A DNA stretch of 64,000 nt, from the NCBI GenBank assembly GCA_949472775.1, contig CASWVG010000001.1, forward strand, positions 124,001-188,000, in the 5' to 3' direction. The stretch's first letter is position 1, and every line of letters starts with the position of its first letter. This stretch comes from an uncultured Lachnospiraceae bacterium (GTDB lineage: Bacteria; Bacillota; Clostridia; Lachnospirales; Lachnospiraceae). The notes below the pieces were generated by a model. It made no database searches and was not told the DNA's origin. It saw nothing but the letters and a program-made list of their open reading frames with translations. The position numbers and the translations under genes are program-made. This document shows, piece by piece, positions 43,630-53,127 of the stretch.

Positions 43630-45149
43630 CGTATTTCACGCTGCGCCTCCCACTCATCCCGGGGCATGGCAACCAGCGACTTTTTTCTGAAAAACAACGC
43701 CATTTTCTGATTCGTCCATTCCTCTTTGTCAAGCGTGACAGGCAGATGTACAAGCGGTTCCTGCTCACCCACAATAAAAGGCACCACCGCATCCTCCACA
43801 CTCTCATCCGTCAAAATCCCGGTGAGCTCGTCCATCTGCTCCTTATAAGCTGCCGCCTTTCCCGAGCGGATGTAATAGTAGCACACATAGTCCGTACTGT
43901 TTTTCAGATCCGCCCTACAGATAAACAGAATCAAAAAAGCCGCCGCAAAACCTGCCGCATATACGGGCAGACTTGCTTTTTTGCTTCCACCACTTTTTTC
44001 ACAAATCCATCCCAGCCCATAAAGAAGACTTCCGAACAGTGCAAAAATGAATACCCAGAAAATCGTATTGGGAACGCCCACGGAAACTGACCCTTCAGAG
44101 ACTGACCCTCCCACAAACACGACCGGCCAATATACCGCGCAGTACAGCCCCCACAAATATAAAACCACCAGTACAGGGCAGGGAAAATGCATCTGTGCCG
44201 CCGGAACGATCCCGCGCAGTATATCCCACATAAAAACCGCCAGTATAATCATAACTGCCATAGAAGCAGGGTAATCTGCAAAAAATTTCCACATGCCATG
44301 CGCCCCCTGTACCAGTGCTTTGATAACCGCATGAAACATTTCGGACGCCGTGATATGATACCCCGCCCCACCACGCACCGCATTACCCGGCGCAAGCGCG
44401 CTGACCAGAAGGCCTGCCATCTCCAGCGCAAGAGGAAGCAGCATAAAAAGCACTTTGCGCCCTCTGTAAAGGAACAAAACCACAAACAACGCAAACAGAC
44501 CCAGACCAAAAAACGCCGTCAGATAATTTGTCCCCCCAAGAAGCGTCATCCACAAAGATGCCAGAATCAGATCCCGTCTTCGGAAATCCAGAATATAGCG
44601 AAAAAAACACGCGCAGGCAAACATGGTAAGCGCCAGGGGAACCGTGTAATGCACCGCCCCGTTATACCAGAAGAATGCCGAAGTCTGATAGGGCACAAAC
44701 TGGATCAGCACAAACAGCAGAATCATATCAAGCAGCAGGAAATCCCGTTTGTCCATATGTAAAAACCGGACCAGCAGGCAGTAGAGAAAATCCGTCACCC
44801 CACCAATCAGAAGTCCCGTCATCAGCCATGGAACAATCCAGTACGCGTCATGCGAAAAAACCTCCGGCTGCAGCGAAAACAGAAAAATCGAAAACCAGGT
44901 TCCCTGCCATGAAAAATAATACTTCTTAACACTTGCAAAAGCCGCCTGCAAAACCCGTACAATCGAATGCGTATCTACCCATGCCAGATGAGTCAGAAGA
45001 CCGAAGGACCAGTCATCCCCCGACGCCCTGTCCACACCCGCCACCGCCAAAATGGGCAGCAGGCTTAGAATAAAAATGATAACCGCCATCCATGTCAGCG
45101 GCGTCCGGAAATTTCCTGCTTTTATGCCAGCAATCCAACTTTTTTTCAT
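43626..45149 (-). CDS. DUF6056-like polytopic membrane protein
   Basis: 507 residues, about eleven spans. After the first span (20-38) comes GVDRASGDDWSFGLLTHLAW, the acidic loop expected of DUF6056/GT-C type proteins; FSWQGTWFSIFLFSLQPE also fits. The C-terminal 90 residues are soluble. ATG start with GGGGAA about nine bases upstream. Last gene of the EpsG/Wzz transcript, ending on the promoter for mtnA. Probable glycan-modifying or assembly transferase on the outer membrane face; acceptor unknown. Confidence 0.75.
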   Translation of the reverse strand: MKKSWIAGIKAGNFRTPLTWMAVIIFILSLLPILAVAGVDRASGDDWSFGLLTHLAWVDTHSIVRVLQAAFASVKKYYFSWQGTWFSIFLFSLQPEVFSHDAYWIVPWLMTGLLIGGVTDFLYCLLVRFLHMDKRDFLLLDMILLFVLIQFVPYQTSAFFWYNGAVHYTVPLALTMFACACFFRYILDFRRRDLILASLWMTLLGGTNYLTAFFGLGLFALFVVLFLYRGRKVLFMLLPLALEMAGLLVSALAPGNAVRGGAGYHITASEMFHAVIKALVQGAHGMWKFFADYPASMAVMIILAVFMWDILRGIVPAAQMHFPCPVLVVLYLWGLYCAVYWPVVFVGGSVSEGSVSVGVPNTIFWVFIFALFGSLLYGLGWICEKSGGSKKASLPVYAAGFAAAFLILFICRADLKNSTDYVCYYYIRSGKAAAYKEQMDELTGILTDESVEDAVVPFIVGEQEPLVHLPVTLDKEEWTNQKMALFFRKKSLVAMPRDEWEAQREIR

Positions 45150-45238
45150 TTTGTACCATTCCCCGTTATTTTACCGCTTGTCACACAGCCATACTTTTTC
45201 CACTAAACCGTAAATCCCTGCCGCCGCCCAAAATGCTT

Positions 45239-47005
45239 TCAGCGGGACAAGTCATACACATCACAGTATTTCTCCTCAAACACCAGCTGCAGCCCGTTCT
45301 GAACAGACGCGCTGTCTTTTCCCCCAAGTCTGCCAATCTGTTCTCTGGCATCCGTCCCTTTTGCCAGATATACCACCAATGAATCGGCATCTTCTAATCT
45401 GGCATCCGCAACCGGGTCCGGGCTGTCCGCAGAGACAAAACAGACCGCCGGATACATCAGCAGCTCATTGGTTACATCCCAGATACACCATTCCTCCCCG
45501 GGCTTGTAAAAGTAAACCACCGGCGCATCCGCTGCCGCCCGCTTCCCTGCCCAGGCCGTCTGCTCCATATCTTCCCGATAAAGAAATACCACGTCTGCCC
45601 GCACATAGCTCAGCGCGACGAGCGCCAGACTGAAAGTCACCGCAATCCCGATCATCCTTTTTTCATGTAAAGCAGCCCGTATGGGCAGACTCGTCCCTTT
45701 TTCTCCACCTTTTTCTTCCGCCGCCCACGTCCCGTCCGTCTGCCGCAGAAGGAACGCCGCACCCAGAACCAGAAGCAGCACCATAATGCCATAAACCGGA
45801 AGCTGGTAGCGGTTGGAGGTATCTCCCAAAAGCAGCCCGGTCTTGGATACCGTCAGGAAATACCCGGCTGCCGTAAACAGAAGCATATAAAATACCAGAC
45901 CGGGAGTACCCTGCCTTTTTCCCGCGACACCCAAACGCCTTACCGCCACCGCAGCCACAAGGAACAGAAGCATCAGGCCAAGCAACCCGCCAAACACATA
46001 CCTGTTCATCAGATCCCAGAAAAAACAGATCCTCTCAAATGTATTCGACAGATTAAAGAAATTCTCCGTCGCCTGTGCTCCCCGCTGCCCTTTAAACATC
46101 TGTCCCGGAAAAGCCGGATAAGTCAGATACGCCAGAATAAACGCCATCCCCTGGGAAATGCCGTACCGCAGGCAGTTCCGGATATTCCTGTCCCGCCACA
46201 ACATCCATATGCAAAAGAATATCGCAAGAAAAAACAGAAAGATGAAATAGTAATACTGCGTCAGAAAACCCACATAGGTCACCGCCGCCATGGCGAGAAG
46301 AGTTTTCACCGGAAGAGCTGTCCAACGCCTCCCGCCGGATCCACCTTCCTCTCCCGGCTGCGGTTTTCCTTCATCCGCTGGATCCACCTTTTCTTCCCAG
46401 CCACTTTTCTTCTGTCGGAAACCGTCCTGTAATCCCAGCACTGCCCGCACATGCAGAATGGCGCAGAGTAGTACAAATGTTGTCAACATTTCATACATTC
46501 TGATAAACACCACCCCGCTCATGGCTGCCGGACTGAAACCATAGACAAACAGCACGGGAAAAGGCAGCCGTTCGTCCCTTCCCGCCGCCAGATATGACAG
46601 GTATGTCAGCAATATAAGATTCATGCCGTGAAAAAAGAGATTGACCGACAGTCCGGTCCACTTTGAGAACACGCCAGACGACAGGGAAGCCACTGTGTGG
46701 AACACCCAATAATACATGGGCGGATGTACGTCCCATGACTGCACCTGTTTTACAAGCCCGTACTGGAACTGCTGACCCGGAAGCACCACAAACTCGTTGC
46801 GGTACACATCCCGCTCCATCCACTCTCCATCTTCCACATAAAAGCCGTTCGTACGCGCGGTGGAATAGTAGGTGTAATACTCATCCTCATGGAACCCCTG
46901 TTTCTGGGTGCAAAACCAGAATGCCGCCGCCATCTGCAAAAACCACAGTACAATGAAGCACACAAAATATTTTGTTTTCTCCCTGCTTCCCTTCCATTTA
47001 ACCAT
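45239..47005 (-). CDS. GT39/ArnT-like membrane glycosyltransferase
   Basis: 588 residues, about eleven spans. The first outward loop has QKQGFHEDEYYTYYSTART with adjacent acidic residues, and VHPPMYYWVFHTVASL follows near 93-108, both typical of ArnT/PMT-like GT-C enzymes. A charged Gly/Glu-rich insert of about 40 residues lies near 195-235 in a cytoplasmic loop. It would use a polyprenyl-phosphate sugar from the GtrB-like enzyme at 57287 (inference). Downstream neighbour is the DUF6056-like gene. Confidence 0.8.
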   Translation of the reverse strand: MVKWKGSREKTKYFVCFIVLWFLQMAAAFWFCTQKQGFHEDEYYTYYSTARTNGFYVEDGEWMERDVYRNEFVVLPGQQFQYGLVKQVQSWDVHPPMYYWVFHTVASLSSGVFSKWTGLSVNLFFHGMNLILLTYLSYLAAGRDERLPFPVLFVYGFSPAAMSGVVFIRMYEMLTTFVLLCAILHVRAVLGLQDGFRQKKSGWEEKVDPADEGKPQPGEEGGSGGRRWTALPVKTLLAMAAVTYVGFLTQYYYFIFLFFLAIFFCIWMLWRDRNIRNCLRYGISQGMAFILAYLTYPAFPGQMFKGQRGAQATENFFNLSNTFERICFFWDLMNRYVFGGLLGLMLLFLVAAVAVRRLGVAGKRQGTPGLVFYMLLFTAAGYFLTVSKTGLLLGDTSNRYQLPVYGIMVLLLVLGAAFLLRQTDGTWAAEEKGGEKGTSLPIRAALHEKRMIGIAVTFSLALVALSYVRADVVFLYREDMEQTAWAGKRAAADAPVVYFYKPGEEWCIWDVTNELLMYPAVCFVSADSPDPVADARLEDADSLVVYLAKGTDAREQIGRLGGKDSASVQNGLQLVFEEKYCDVYDLSR

Positions 47006-47065
47006 TCCTGTTATTTCCCACTTTCACGCCTCGTCCATCCTGTATTCATTACGAGCTATACTCCG

Positions 47066-48067
47066 TCATCCCGTTTTCTCCCTCAGGTTCATCTTCCATG
47101 CGTGCGCACCCCTGACCGTCCGGGGCGCCACGGAAAGCAGCAACAGATATACTTTATTTTTTCCCGTCAGATACGGATTTTTGATCATATCGCACACATG
47201 CCGTCGCAGATACTTTTTTACATTTTTATAAAAAACGTTATCCCCCTTCATCTGCGAAAGAGGCACGTGCAGCATGTAATCCAGTCTCTGATAGAGATTA
47301 AAGCGCACCGCGTATACATGTAATGCGGGATATTTACGGTCCACAAGTTCCTGCGCCATATCCGCGTTTTCCACGATATCCATGAACACCCGGGAGAAGG
47401 TGTCTTTTGTCTTTTTTCTTGTAGTGCTCTCCTTGCGGCACACCACATGGTAACCCTGTCCCGGCAAAATACAGACACCCGGAATCTCCTGTAAAATATC
47501 CAGAAGCAGCCGGAAATCCTCATTCAGTTCCCCCTCCGGGAACCGATGCCCGGCAAAGATTTCCCGCGGAAACAGCTTAGTGCAAAAGGAGCTGTCCCCC
47601 CGGTGCAAAAGAAGTTCTTTTATAAAAGTTTCCGAATCGCAAAACCGCTCCTGTTCCGGCGGCGTACAGATGTCCGGCAGCCGCCTTCCATCCTCGTCCA
47701 CCTCGTCGCGCGAAATCTGCGCCACAGGATATTTCCCATCCTCCAGCACACGGGCAAGTTCCTCATACACATAATTGTCTATATAGTCGTCGCTGTCCAC
47801 AAACCCGATATAATCACCGGATGCCTCGGAAAGCCCCGCATTTCTGGCGGAAGAAGCGCCGCCATTTTCCTTATGGCGCACGAGAATACGCGCATCATCC
47901 ACCGCGAGCCGCTCACACAATTCCCCGGTGCCGTCCGTGGAACCATCGTCTATCAGAAGAATTTCCAGCTCTTCATATGTCTGGGCACAGAGAGAGCGCA
48001 CACATCTTTCCAGACAGTTTATGGAATTGTACACCGGCACAATCACGCTGATTTTTTTCGTTTCCAT
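47066..48067 (-). CDS. Family GT2 glycosyltransferase
   Basis: 333 residues. KKISVIVPVYNSINCLERCVRSL, ILLIDDGSTDGTGELC, GGASSARNAGLSEASGDYIGFVDSDDY with the SDD metal motif, and ELNEDFRLLLDIL for the catalytic base region. The ATG has AAAGGGG upstream; a GTG six codons earlier is less likely. It precedes the ArnT-like gene by 60 bases. Cytoplasmic chain-building enzyme, donor unknown. Confidence 0.9.
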   Translation of the reverse strand: METKKISVIVPVYNSINCLERCVRSLCAQTYEELEILLIDDGSTDGTGELCERLAVDDARILVRHKENGGASSARNAGLSEASGDYIGFVDSDDYIDNYVYEELARVLEDGKYPVAQISRDEVDEDGRRLPDICTPPEQERFCDSETFIKELLLHRGDSSFCTKLFPREIFAGHRFPEGELNEDFRLLLDILQEIPGVCILPGQGYHVVCRKESTTRKKTKDTFSRVFMDIVENADMAQELVDRKYPALHVYAVRFNLYQRLDYMLHVPLSQMKGDNVFYKNVKKYLRRHVCDMIKNPYLTGKNKVYLLLLSVAPRTVRGAHAWKMNLREKTG

Positions 48068-48134
48068 CTGCCCCTTTCTGTCCACCCGCCGCGTTTTGCA
48101 TATCCTCTGCCATGCAGTGTTTCTGTCATCCCTT

Positions 48135-49307
48135 TTAATCGTCTTCTGGTGGATATTTCCCCGGTCTGATCACGGGCGCCTCACTTAAAGGTCCCGCTTC
48201 CTCCGGGCACAGCCTTCCCTGCCGCATGCCCTCCACAAACCGCAAGAGAGCAGACGCCGCGTGTTCCGCGTTCCACATATCCCGGATTGTCTCGTAAGCG
48301 GCACGTCCCATGCCCCGCCGTTCTTCCCAGTTTTCAAAAAGATCGAGCACTAGCGCCTCCATTTTCTCGTAGCGTCCGCCGGAATAAAGCAGGCCGTTTT
48401 CTCCGTGGCGGATCAGATAGGGAGCCGCGCCCACACGGGCGTCAACTACCTCCACACAGCCGCTGTTCATGCCTTCATTGACCACCGCGCCCCAGCCCTC
48501 CAGATGATTGCTGGTAAAAAGGTGGATATGGCACTTCTCCATCACATCCCGCACCTGGCCGGGTTTCGTATATCCATAAAACGTAAAGGCATCAGACAGC
48601 CCTTCGCGTTCCACCTCTTCCTTAATCGCGGACTCCAGGTCGCCGCCACCCAACATATGCATCCGGTAGGCATATCCCTTCTTTTGCAGTGTTTTTCCAA
48701 GCCGCACCACATACTCCGGATGCTTTAACGGAATAAACCGTCCCGCCCAGACAATCTGCAGCGGTCCTCCCTCCGGTTTCATTGCCGCAAATGTCTCGTC
48801 ATCATAAGTCCTAAGTTCGGTAAAATACCCCCACTTGAATAACTTGCCCGGGTACGCCCCTATCAGATGAAAGTCCGACGCCGCATACGCACCTGCACAG
48901 AGCATACAGATGTTCTGTCCCCGGTATCTGATATGCTCCTGATATTTTGCCACCAATCCTCTCGGAGAGATGGCCTTCCACTGCCCCTCCCGGTACAGCC
49001 GCTCACTCACCCGGAGTGTGGTCTTTCCCGACCGGAGCCTCGGCGTCACAATATCTTCCCTGCCCGTCCAGCCAAAAAGCACCACGTCACTTTCCATAAT
49101 CCGTTTCAGACACTCGTACTCGTCCTCATAAAGGCACATGACATAGGGTATTTCCTGCAGATCAACACCCCACCCCATTTCCACGCGCTCCGCCTCCATG
49201 GGCATGGTCTGGATGAATACAAACCCCTTCCCCAGCCGCTTATACAGCGCCTCGCAGAATGGGAGCTGATGATGGTTGATGTAGTTTGACACAAATGTGA
49301 ATGTCAT
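48135..49307 (-). CDS. Family GT4 glycosyltransferase
   Basis: 390 residues of GT-B fold. MTFTFVSNYINHHQLPFCEAL begins the acceptor domain; the donor domain has IVWAGRFIPLKHPEYVVRLG, FTFYGYTKPGQV and HLEGWGAVVNEGMNSGCVEV with the E-x7-E motif. ATG with GGAGGAGGTGG upstream, directly behind a stable hairpin. It sits third from the end in a run of five chain-building transferases. The protein tail after 375 is low-complexity and Pro-rich. Confidence 0.88.
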   Translation of the reverse strand: MTFTFVSNYINHHQLPFCEALYKRLGKGFVFIQTMPMEAERVEMGWGVDLQEIPYVMCLYEDEYECLKRIMESDVVLFGWTGREDIVTPRLRSGKTTLRVSERLYREGQWKAISPRGLVAKYQEHIRYRGQNICMLCAGAYAASDFHLIGAYPGKLFKWGYFTELRTYDDETFAAMKPEGGPLQIVWAGRFIPLKHPEYVVRLGKTLQKKGYAYRMHMLGGGDLESAIKEEVEREGLSDAFTFYGYTKPGQVRDVMEKCHIHLFTSNHLEGWGAVVNEGMNSGCVEVVDARVGAAPYLIRHGENGLLYSGGRYEKMEALVLDLFENWEERRGMGRAAYETIRDMWNAEHAASALLRFVEGMRQGRLCPEEAGPLSEAPVIRPGKYPPEDD

Positions 49308-49321
49308 GTTACCACCTCCTC

Positions 49322-49356
49322 CTCGGAGAATACCGCTTTTCAGGCATTCTCCCGAG
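49322..49356 (-). promoter_or_regulatory. Hairpin abutting the ribosome site of the GT4 gene
   Basis: GGAGAATGCC pairs with GGTATTCTCC (one G.U) around an 8-base loop, extended by CTCG/CGAG with one bulge. Its 3' arm ends at the purine-rich GGAGGAGGTGG site, so it could modulate translation or mark an mRNA end. Confidence 0.4.
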
Positions 49357-49418
49357 TGAGACTTAGTATTTCTTAACGAAGCAGCCTCTGCTGCGAAGTT
49401 TTTGAAGTACTTCTCACT

Positions 49419-50705
49419 TTATTCCAGCATCTCCCTGTAAATATGCATCAGACGGTAATAATTCTGATCCGCGTCGTGGTTGACACGGGCATGTTTTCTG
49501 GCATTGTCGGAGAGTCTGTCCACAATGGCCTCCTTCGTGAACACTTCGATAATGCTGTCAGCCAGCGCGTCCACATCCCCGGGCGGGTAGAGAAATCCGT
49601 CCCCGCCGTCCGTCAGAATATTATGTATGCCGCCCACATTTGCCGCCACACAGGGCACGCCCAGAAGCATTGCCTCCCCCACGGAATTGGGAGAATTTTC
49701 AAGAACCGACGGGCAGACGAAAACCTGACAGCTCAGATACTGCTTTTTCATCTCCTCCGCGTCAATCCGTCCAAGCATGTTGATCTTTTCTTCCAGATTA
49801 TTTTCACGGATCAGTTTTTTGAGATATTTACCATATGCGGGCAGTTTTAACGCATCCTTCCACGTCTCTGCCTTCAGAATATCCGCTCCCGCCACGTAGA
49901 CCTCCGCATCCGGAAACTGCTCCAGAATTTTAGGCATCGCCTGTAACAGATAGTGGAACCCTTTCAGCGGATAATCACCCTGGCTTAAGAAAATACGATG
50001 GGTCTGGCAGTTGTATTTACTCCACCTGTCGCGGTAAAACACGCCGCGCAAAGTCTCATTCAGAAAGTGATAGACAGCGTCCGGATTAATTTTTGAAGTC
50101 TCCGCCCGGTCAAAATCCGTCCGTCCCGCGATATGCCCTGTTCTCTTGATGGCCTCAATTTCATACTCGCCACGCTTTTCAAACTTCTTCTGCTGCCGCC
50201 GGATACTGTCCTTTCTGACACGGTCACGGAATGTGCTCTGTCTTTGTACCTTCACAGGCAGATCCGCCATATACACCTTCGCAATCGCGGAAACCAGCCC
50301 CTGAATGCCAATCAGCGTCCTCTCCGGTCGGTCAAAGACTTTAATCGACGCCAGCGCGTGGGGAAATTCGGTGCCGAACACATGCAGAATATCCGGCTGA
50401 AAGTCATTGATAATAAGCTCAAAATGCTTTTCCAGATCAGAATCATAGTGCTCCGGCGCCGTCAGATCCTCCACAAAACCATAACAATGACAGGAAATGC
50501 TCTCCCCCAGCGGCATCATCCGGTCAAAATTTCCCAACGATTCTTCCACCGGAAACGCAATGCCCAGCTCAATCCGGTTCCTCTCCTGCTCCATCACCAC
50601 CCGGTCAAGCAGTCCGGAAAGCCACCCCTCCCTGTTGCTGCAGGGAAGATTCAACCTTTTTGCAATCGCCGGAAGCATGATATTACACACCCATAAAACT
50701 TTCAT
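49419..50705 (-). CDS. Family GT4 glycosyltransferase
   Basis: 428 residues. MKVLWVCNIMLPAIAKRL start, FLSQGDYPLKGFHYLLQAMP donor-domain entry, INMLGRIDAEEMKKQYLSCQVFVCPSVLENSPNSVGEAMLLGVPCVAANVGG with the E-x7-E motif. The ATG with GGAGGT five bases upstream is preferred to an ATG four codons earlier. A positively charged linker near 170-200 may bind membrane. Donor unknown. Confidence 0.9.
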   Translation of the reverse strand: MKVLWVCNIMLPAIAKRLNLPCSNREGWLSGLLDRVVMEQERNRIELGIAFPVEESLGNFDRMMPLGESISCHCYGFVEDLTAPEHYDSDLEKHFELIINDFQPDILHVFGTEFPHALASIKVFDRPERTLIGIQGLVSAIAKVYMADLPVKVQRQSTFRDRVRKDSIRRQQKKFEKRGEYEIEAIKRTGHIAGRTDFDRAETSKINPDAVYHFLNETLRGVFYRDRWSKYNCQTHRIFLSQGDYPLKGFHYLLQAMPKILEQFPDAEVYVAGADILKAETWKDALKLPAYGKYLKKLIRENNLEEKINMLGRIDAEEMKKQYLSCQVFVCPSVLENSPNSVGEAMLLGVPCVAANVGGIHNILTDGGDGFLYPPGDVDALADSIIEVFTKEAIVDRLSDNARKHARVNHDADQNYYRLMHIYREMLE

Positions 50706-50776
50706 TCGTACCTCCATTCCAAAGCCTTCAATGCTAAGAACCCCTTCTCATTCCAGTGTTTATCACGGCGAAACGC

Positions 50777-51670
50777 TCATATCTGCCTTCCGCCCTGTGT
50801 TTCTCTGTAAAATCCCGCCTTTATTTTCTGGTAGACACCTGCTGTCGCTTCATGGGTCGCCAGATAAGTCCGAAGCGGCGCAAGCGTCAAAAGCAGAAAC
50901 AGTCTGTACTTAAAGATCTGCCCGCAGCTCATATATTTTTTTACAATATGCGCGTGTTCCGCAGCAGAACGTTTCCTGTTTTCTTGGTTTTCCGAAAAAC
51001 CTTCTCCCTCGTAGGATGCCACAGTCAGAGGCATGTAAATCATAGTTGCCCGCGCCCTGTAATAGCACCACAGAAAATGCTCGTAATCCGCACGGACTCT
51101 GTAGCATGTCCGAAAGCCCCGCTTCGTAAGGAGCCGTCTGTCATAAAAACAGGCCTGATGACAGGGTACATTGCGGTAACAGGCAAAATCGTCAATCACG
51201 GGATTTGACATTACATGCGCGCCCGTTGCCCGTTCCATGATATTGCCGTAAAAAATCGCCGGACGGGGCCGTTTCTTTTCATTTCCGTGGCTGCCTGCTG
51301 CCATTTTCCCGCTCTTACGCTTTCCCGGTTCCGTCCCGGAAGCCACCACATTTCCACGCTCTTCGATTTCATGCTTAACCCTTGCAAGCACCTCTTCATC
51401 CGCAAAGTAGTCGCCGCAGTTCAGGAAAAACAGATACTTCCCCGCTGCGTGGGAAACCGCCCGGTTCATGGCATCATAAATACCCTCGTCACACTCGCGG
51501 AAAAGTTTTAAATCGCCCCCGGCGGACAGTCGCTCCACCGAGCCGTCCGCAGAAAGCCCGTCCTGCACGATAATTTCGTAATCGTCTTCTGTCTGCCTGC
51601 GGACACTCGCAATCGTTTTCTCCAGTTTTTCGCCCGCATTATAACAGACGACTATGATGCTGAATGTCAT
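50777..51670 (-). CDS. Family GT2 glycosyltransferase (WcaE-like)
   Basis: 297 residues beginning MTFSIIVVCYNAGEKLEKTIASV. EIIVQDGLSADGSVERL, the DxD-type CDEGIYDAMNRAV and YFLNCGDYF near 77-95 resemble the colanic-acid WcaE group. A basic insert (GKRKSGKMAAGSHGNEKKRPRP) interrupts the fold near 120-145. The start chosen has GGAG nine bases upstream; an ATG at 51700 is possible. The hairpin-rich gap of about 190 bases upstream suggests a separate leader. Confidence 0.87.
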   Translation of the reverse strand: MTFSIIVVCYNAGEKLEKTIASVRRQTEDDYEIIVQDGLSADGSVERLSAGGDLKLFRECDEGIYDAMNRAVSHAAGKYLFFLNCGDYFADEEVLARVKHEIEERGNVVASGTEPGKRKSGKMAAGSHGNEKKRPRPAIFYGNIMERATGAHVMSNPVIDDFACYRNVPCHQACFYDRRLLTKRGFRTCYRVRADYEHFLWCYYRARATMIYMPLTVASYEGEGFSENQENRKRSAAEHAHIVKKYMSCGQIFKYRLFLLLTLAPLRTYLATHEATAGVYQKIKAGFYRETQGGRQI

Positions 51671-51700
51671 TTCTTTTGTCTCCGTATTATTTTTAGCCAT

Positions 51701-51735
51701 GCTTTTTCGCAAAAACGCAGCTTCGATGCTTCCTT
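51701..51735. repeat. Dispersed intergenic hairpin element, copy C
   Basis: GCAGC-TTC-GATGC at 51717-51729 (one mismatch in the stem) with GGAAGCATCGAAG and GCGTTTTTGCGAAAAAGC on the minus strand, matching copies at 10570 and 43526. It lies just ahead of the GT2 gene. Confidence 0.4.
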
Positions 51736-51753
51736 AGGTCGCGCACACCCCAA

Positions 51754-51801
51754 CCGGCTCTTCGTTCGGGCTCCGGCCCCAGCCACTCGTTCAAAAGCCG
51801 G
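51754..51801 (-). other. Two-tier GC-rich hairpin in the GT2 leader
   Basis: Outer stem CCGGCTTTT/AAGAGCCGG (one G.U) encloses an inner GGGC-CGGA-GCCC hairpin. It lies just downstream of a promoter-like pair at 51818-51846. No U-tract follows, so it is more likely a leader structure than a terminator. Confidence 0.4.
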
Positions 51802-51817
51802 CTTTCTTTCTGTAAGA

Positions 51818-51846
51818 TTTATATCGTAACATTTTGCCAAAAACAA
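51818..51846 (-). promoter_or_regulatory. Possible promoter for the GT2-GT4 run
   Basis: Minus-strand TTGTTT (4/6), 17-bp spacer, TATAAA (5/6), located between epsG-like gene and the GT2 gene. Confidence 0.45.
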
Positions 51847-51888
51847 GCTTTCACAAACTGCATGTCCTGAATCCCCACGGCTCCCTGC

Positions 51889-53127
51889 TTACGTCACATC
51901 TGACAATATGTCCACCATCTCATGGAAGAAAAATGTCTTGTAGGGCAGAATCAGCACGCCGTCATTGGCTCCCTTTTTCAGGTACATGGCGAAGTACAAC
52001 ACCGCCGCCAGAAGAATCCCCACCCGGAAAAGCCGACGCCATTTTTTATCCGGCACTGCTTTTAAAAGCATGGGCAGAAACAGAATCTGGCTCACCATCA
52101 GATAATATCCAATCCGCGAAATAATGGGCAGAAAGGAGCAGAACACATAGAGAACAAGCGCTCCCGAATTCAGATAAGTGTAAAACCAGAACCGCCGGTT
52201 CCACGTCTTCTCTTCCTCTATATTTGTATCTCTTTTTTCGCCAATTATTCCTGTTCCATTCCCGTCGGTTTTTGTATTTTTTTCAAATCTTTTGCCCACT
52301 TTCTGGGCATTCATGTAATTTCTGTCGCTGTTTTCCCTGCATCGCATCAGATACACAATCCCCGCAAAAGCCAGAACCGCCACACAGCGCAGAATACTGA
52401 TGTAGCTTGTACCGCCTTCCAGATACTCCGTATCCTCATAAGTCGGGTACAGAAATACCACCAGCTTTAAATAAAAATCCTGCAAAAACAGAAAGGTGGT
52501 ACAAAAAGCGGCCGCCATGGCAAGCTGCCATTTTTTCCATGACAGGGACGCCAGAAAATAGAGCGGAATCACGACCAGAAGCGACTTGTGGAACGTCGCG
52601 CCCAAAGCCACCAGAACCACAAATCTGCCCCACTGCCTGCGCAGTACAAACTTCATGGAGTAGAGCGCAAGCGCAAGCGCCAGATAATAGCGCACCGTGC
52701 TGAATGTCTGAAAATAATAGCCCAGCGTCATAAAGAGGAAAAAAGTCAGCCCAAACTCATCGCTCTGCTCATACATGGCAAGCAGGAAAAACAACACGGT
52801 CACAAAGGAATAGAATGCAAATACCAGCAGAAAGTTTTCATAACCCGACAGGCCATAAATCAGTTTCACTAACAGATTGAATCCGATCTCCGTTGGCACG
52901 TAAGCGTCACAGTTGACCAGATGCATGAACTCCACATACTTTGCGTAATCGTTGCCCACATTGAGCCTGCACGCAGAGAGCAAAAACAGAATCAGAAATA
53001 TGGCCGTCAGACTGACGCGGTTATAAAGCTGCTGTCTTGTAAGCGTATGGGATTGTCTTGTCGGACGGTTGTTCACCAGACTTGCAAGAAGCGCTGTGAC
53101 AACCGCAACCGTGATATATAAAATCAT
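51889..53127 (-). CDS. EpsG-family polysaccharide polymerase
   Basis: 412 residues, about eleven spans. LFLLSACRLNVGNDYAKYVEFMH near 38-60 and VPTEIGFNLLVKLIYG near 68-83 are hallmark EpsG segments; FQTFSTVRYYLALALALY and a His in ATFHKSLL follow. EpsG proteins are Wzy-type polymerases that join lipid-linked repeat units outside the membrane. A hydrophilic loop of about 50 residues (near 280-330) is longer than usual. Start fixed by a 4-bp ATGA overlap with the upstream GT2 and GGAGG ten bases upstream. Confidence 0.9.
   Translation of the reverse strand: MILYITVAVVTALLASLVNNRPTRQSHTLTRQQLYNRVSLTAIFLILFLLSACRLNVGNDYAKYVEFMHLVNCDAYVPTEIGFNLLVKLIYGLSGYENFLLVFAFYSFVTVLFFLLAMYEQSDEFGLTFFLFMTLGYYFQTFSTVRYYLALALALYSMKFVLRRQWGRFVVLVALGATFHKSLLVVIPLYFLASLSWKKWQLAMAAAFCTTFLFLQDFYLKLVVFLYPTYEDTEYLEGGTSYISILRCVAVLAFAGIVYLMRCRENSDRNYMNAQKVGKRFEKNTKTDGNGTGIIGEKRDTNIEEEKTWNRRFWFYTYLNSGALVLYVFCSFLPIISRIGYYLMVSQILFLPMLLKAVPDKKWRRLFRVGILLAAVLYFAMYLKKGANDGVLILPYKTFFFHEMVDILSDVT

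Noticed and set aside
43401..43630. SAM riboswitch in front of mtnA
   Set aside because: The 120-base gap is too short and shows only the dispersed hairpin; none of the SAM-I core elements could be seen.
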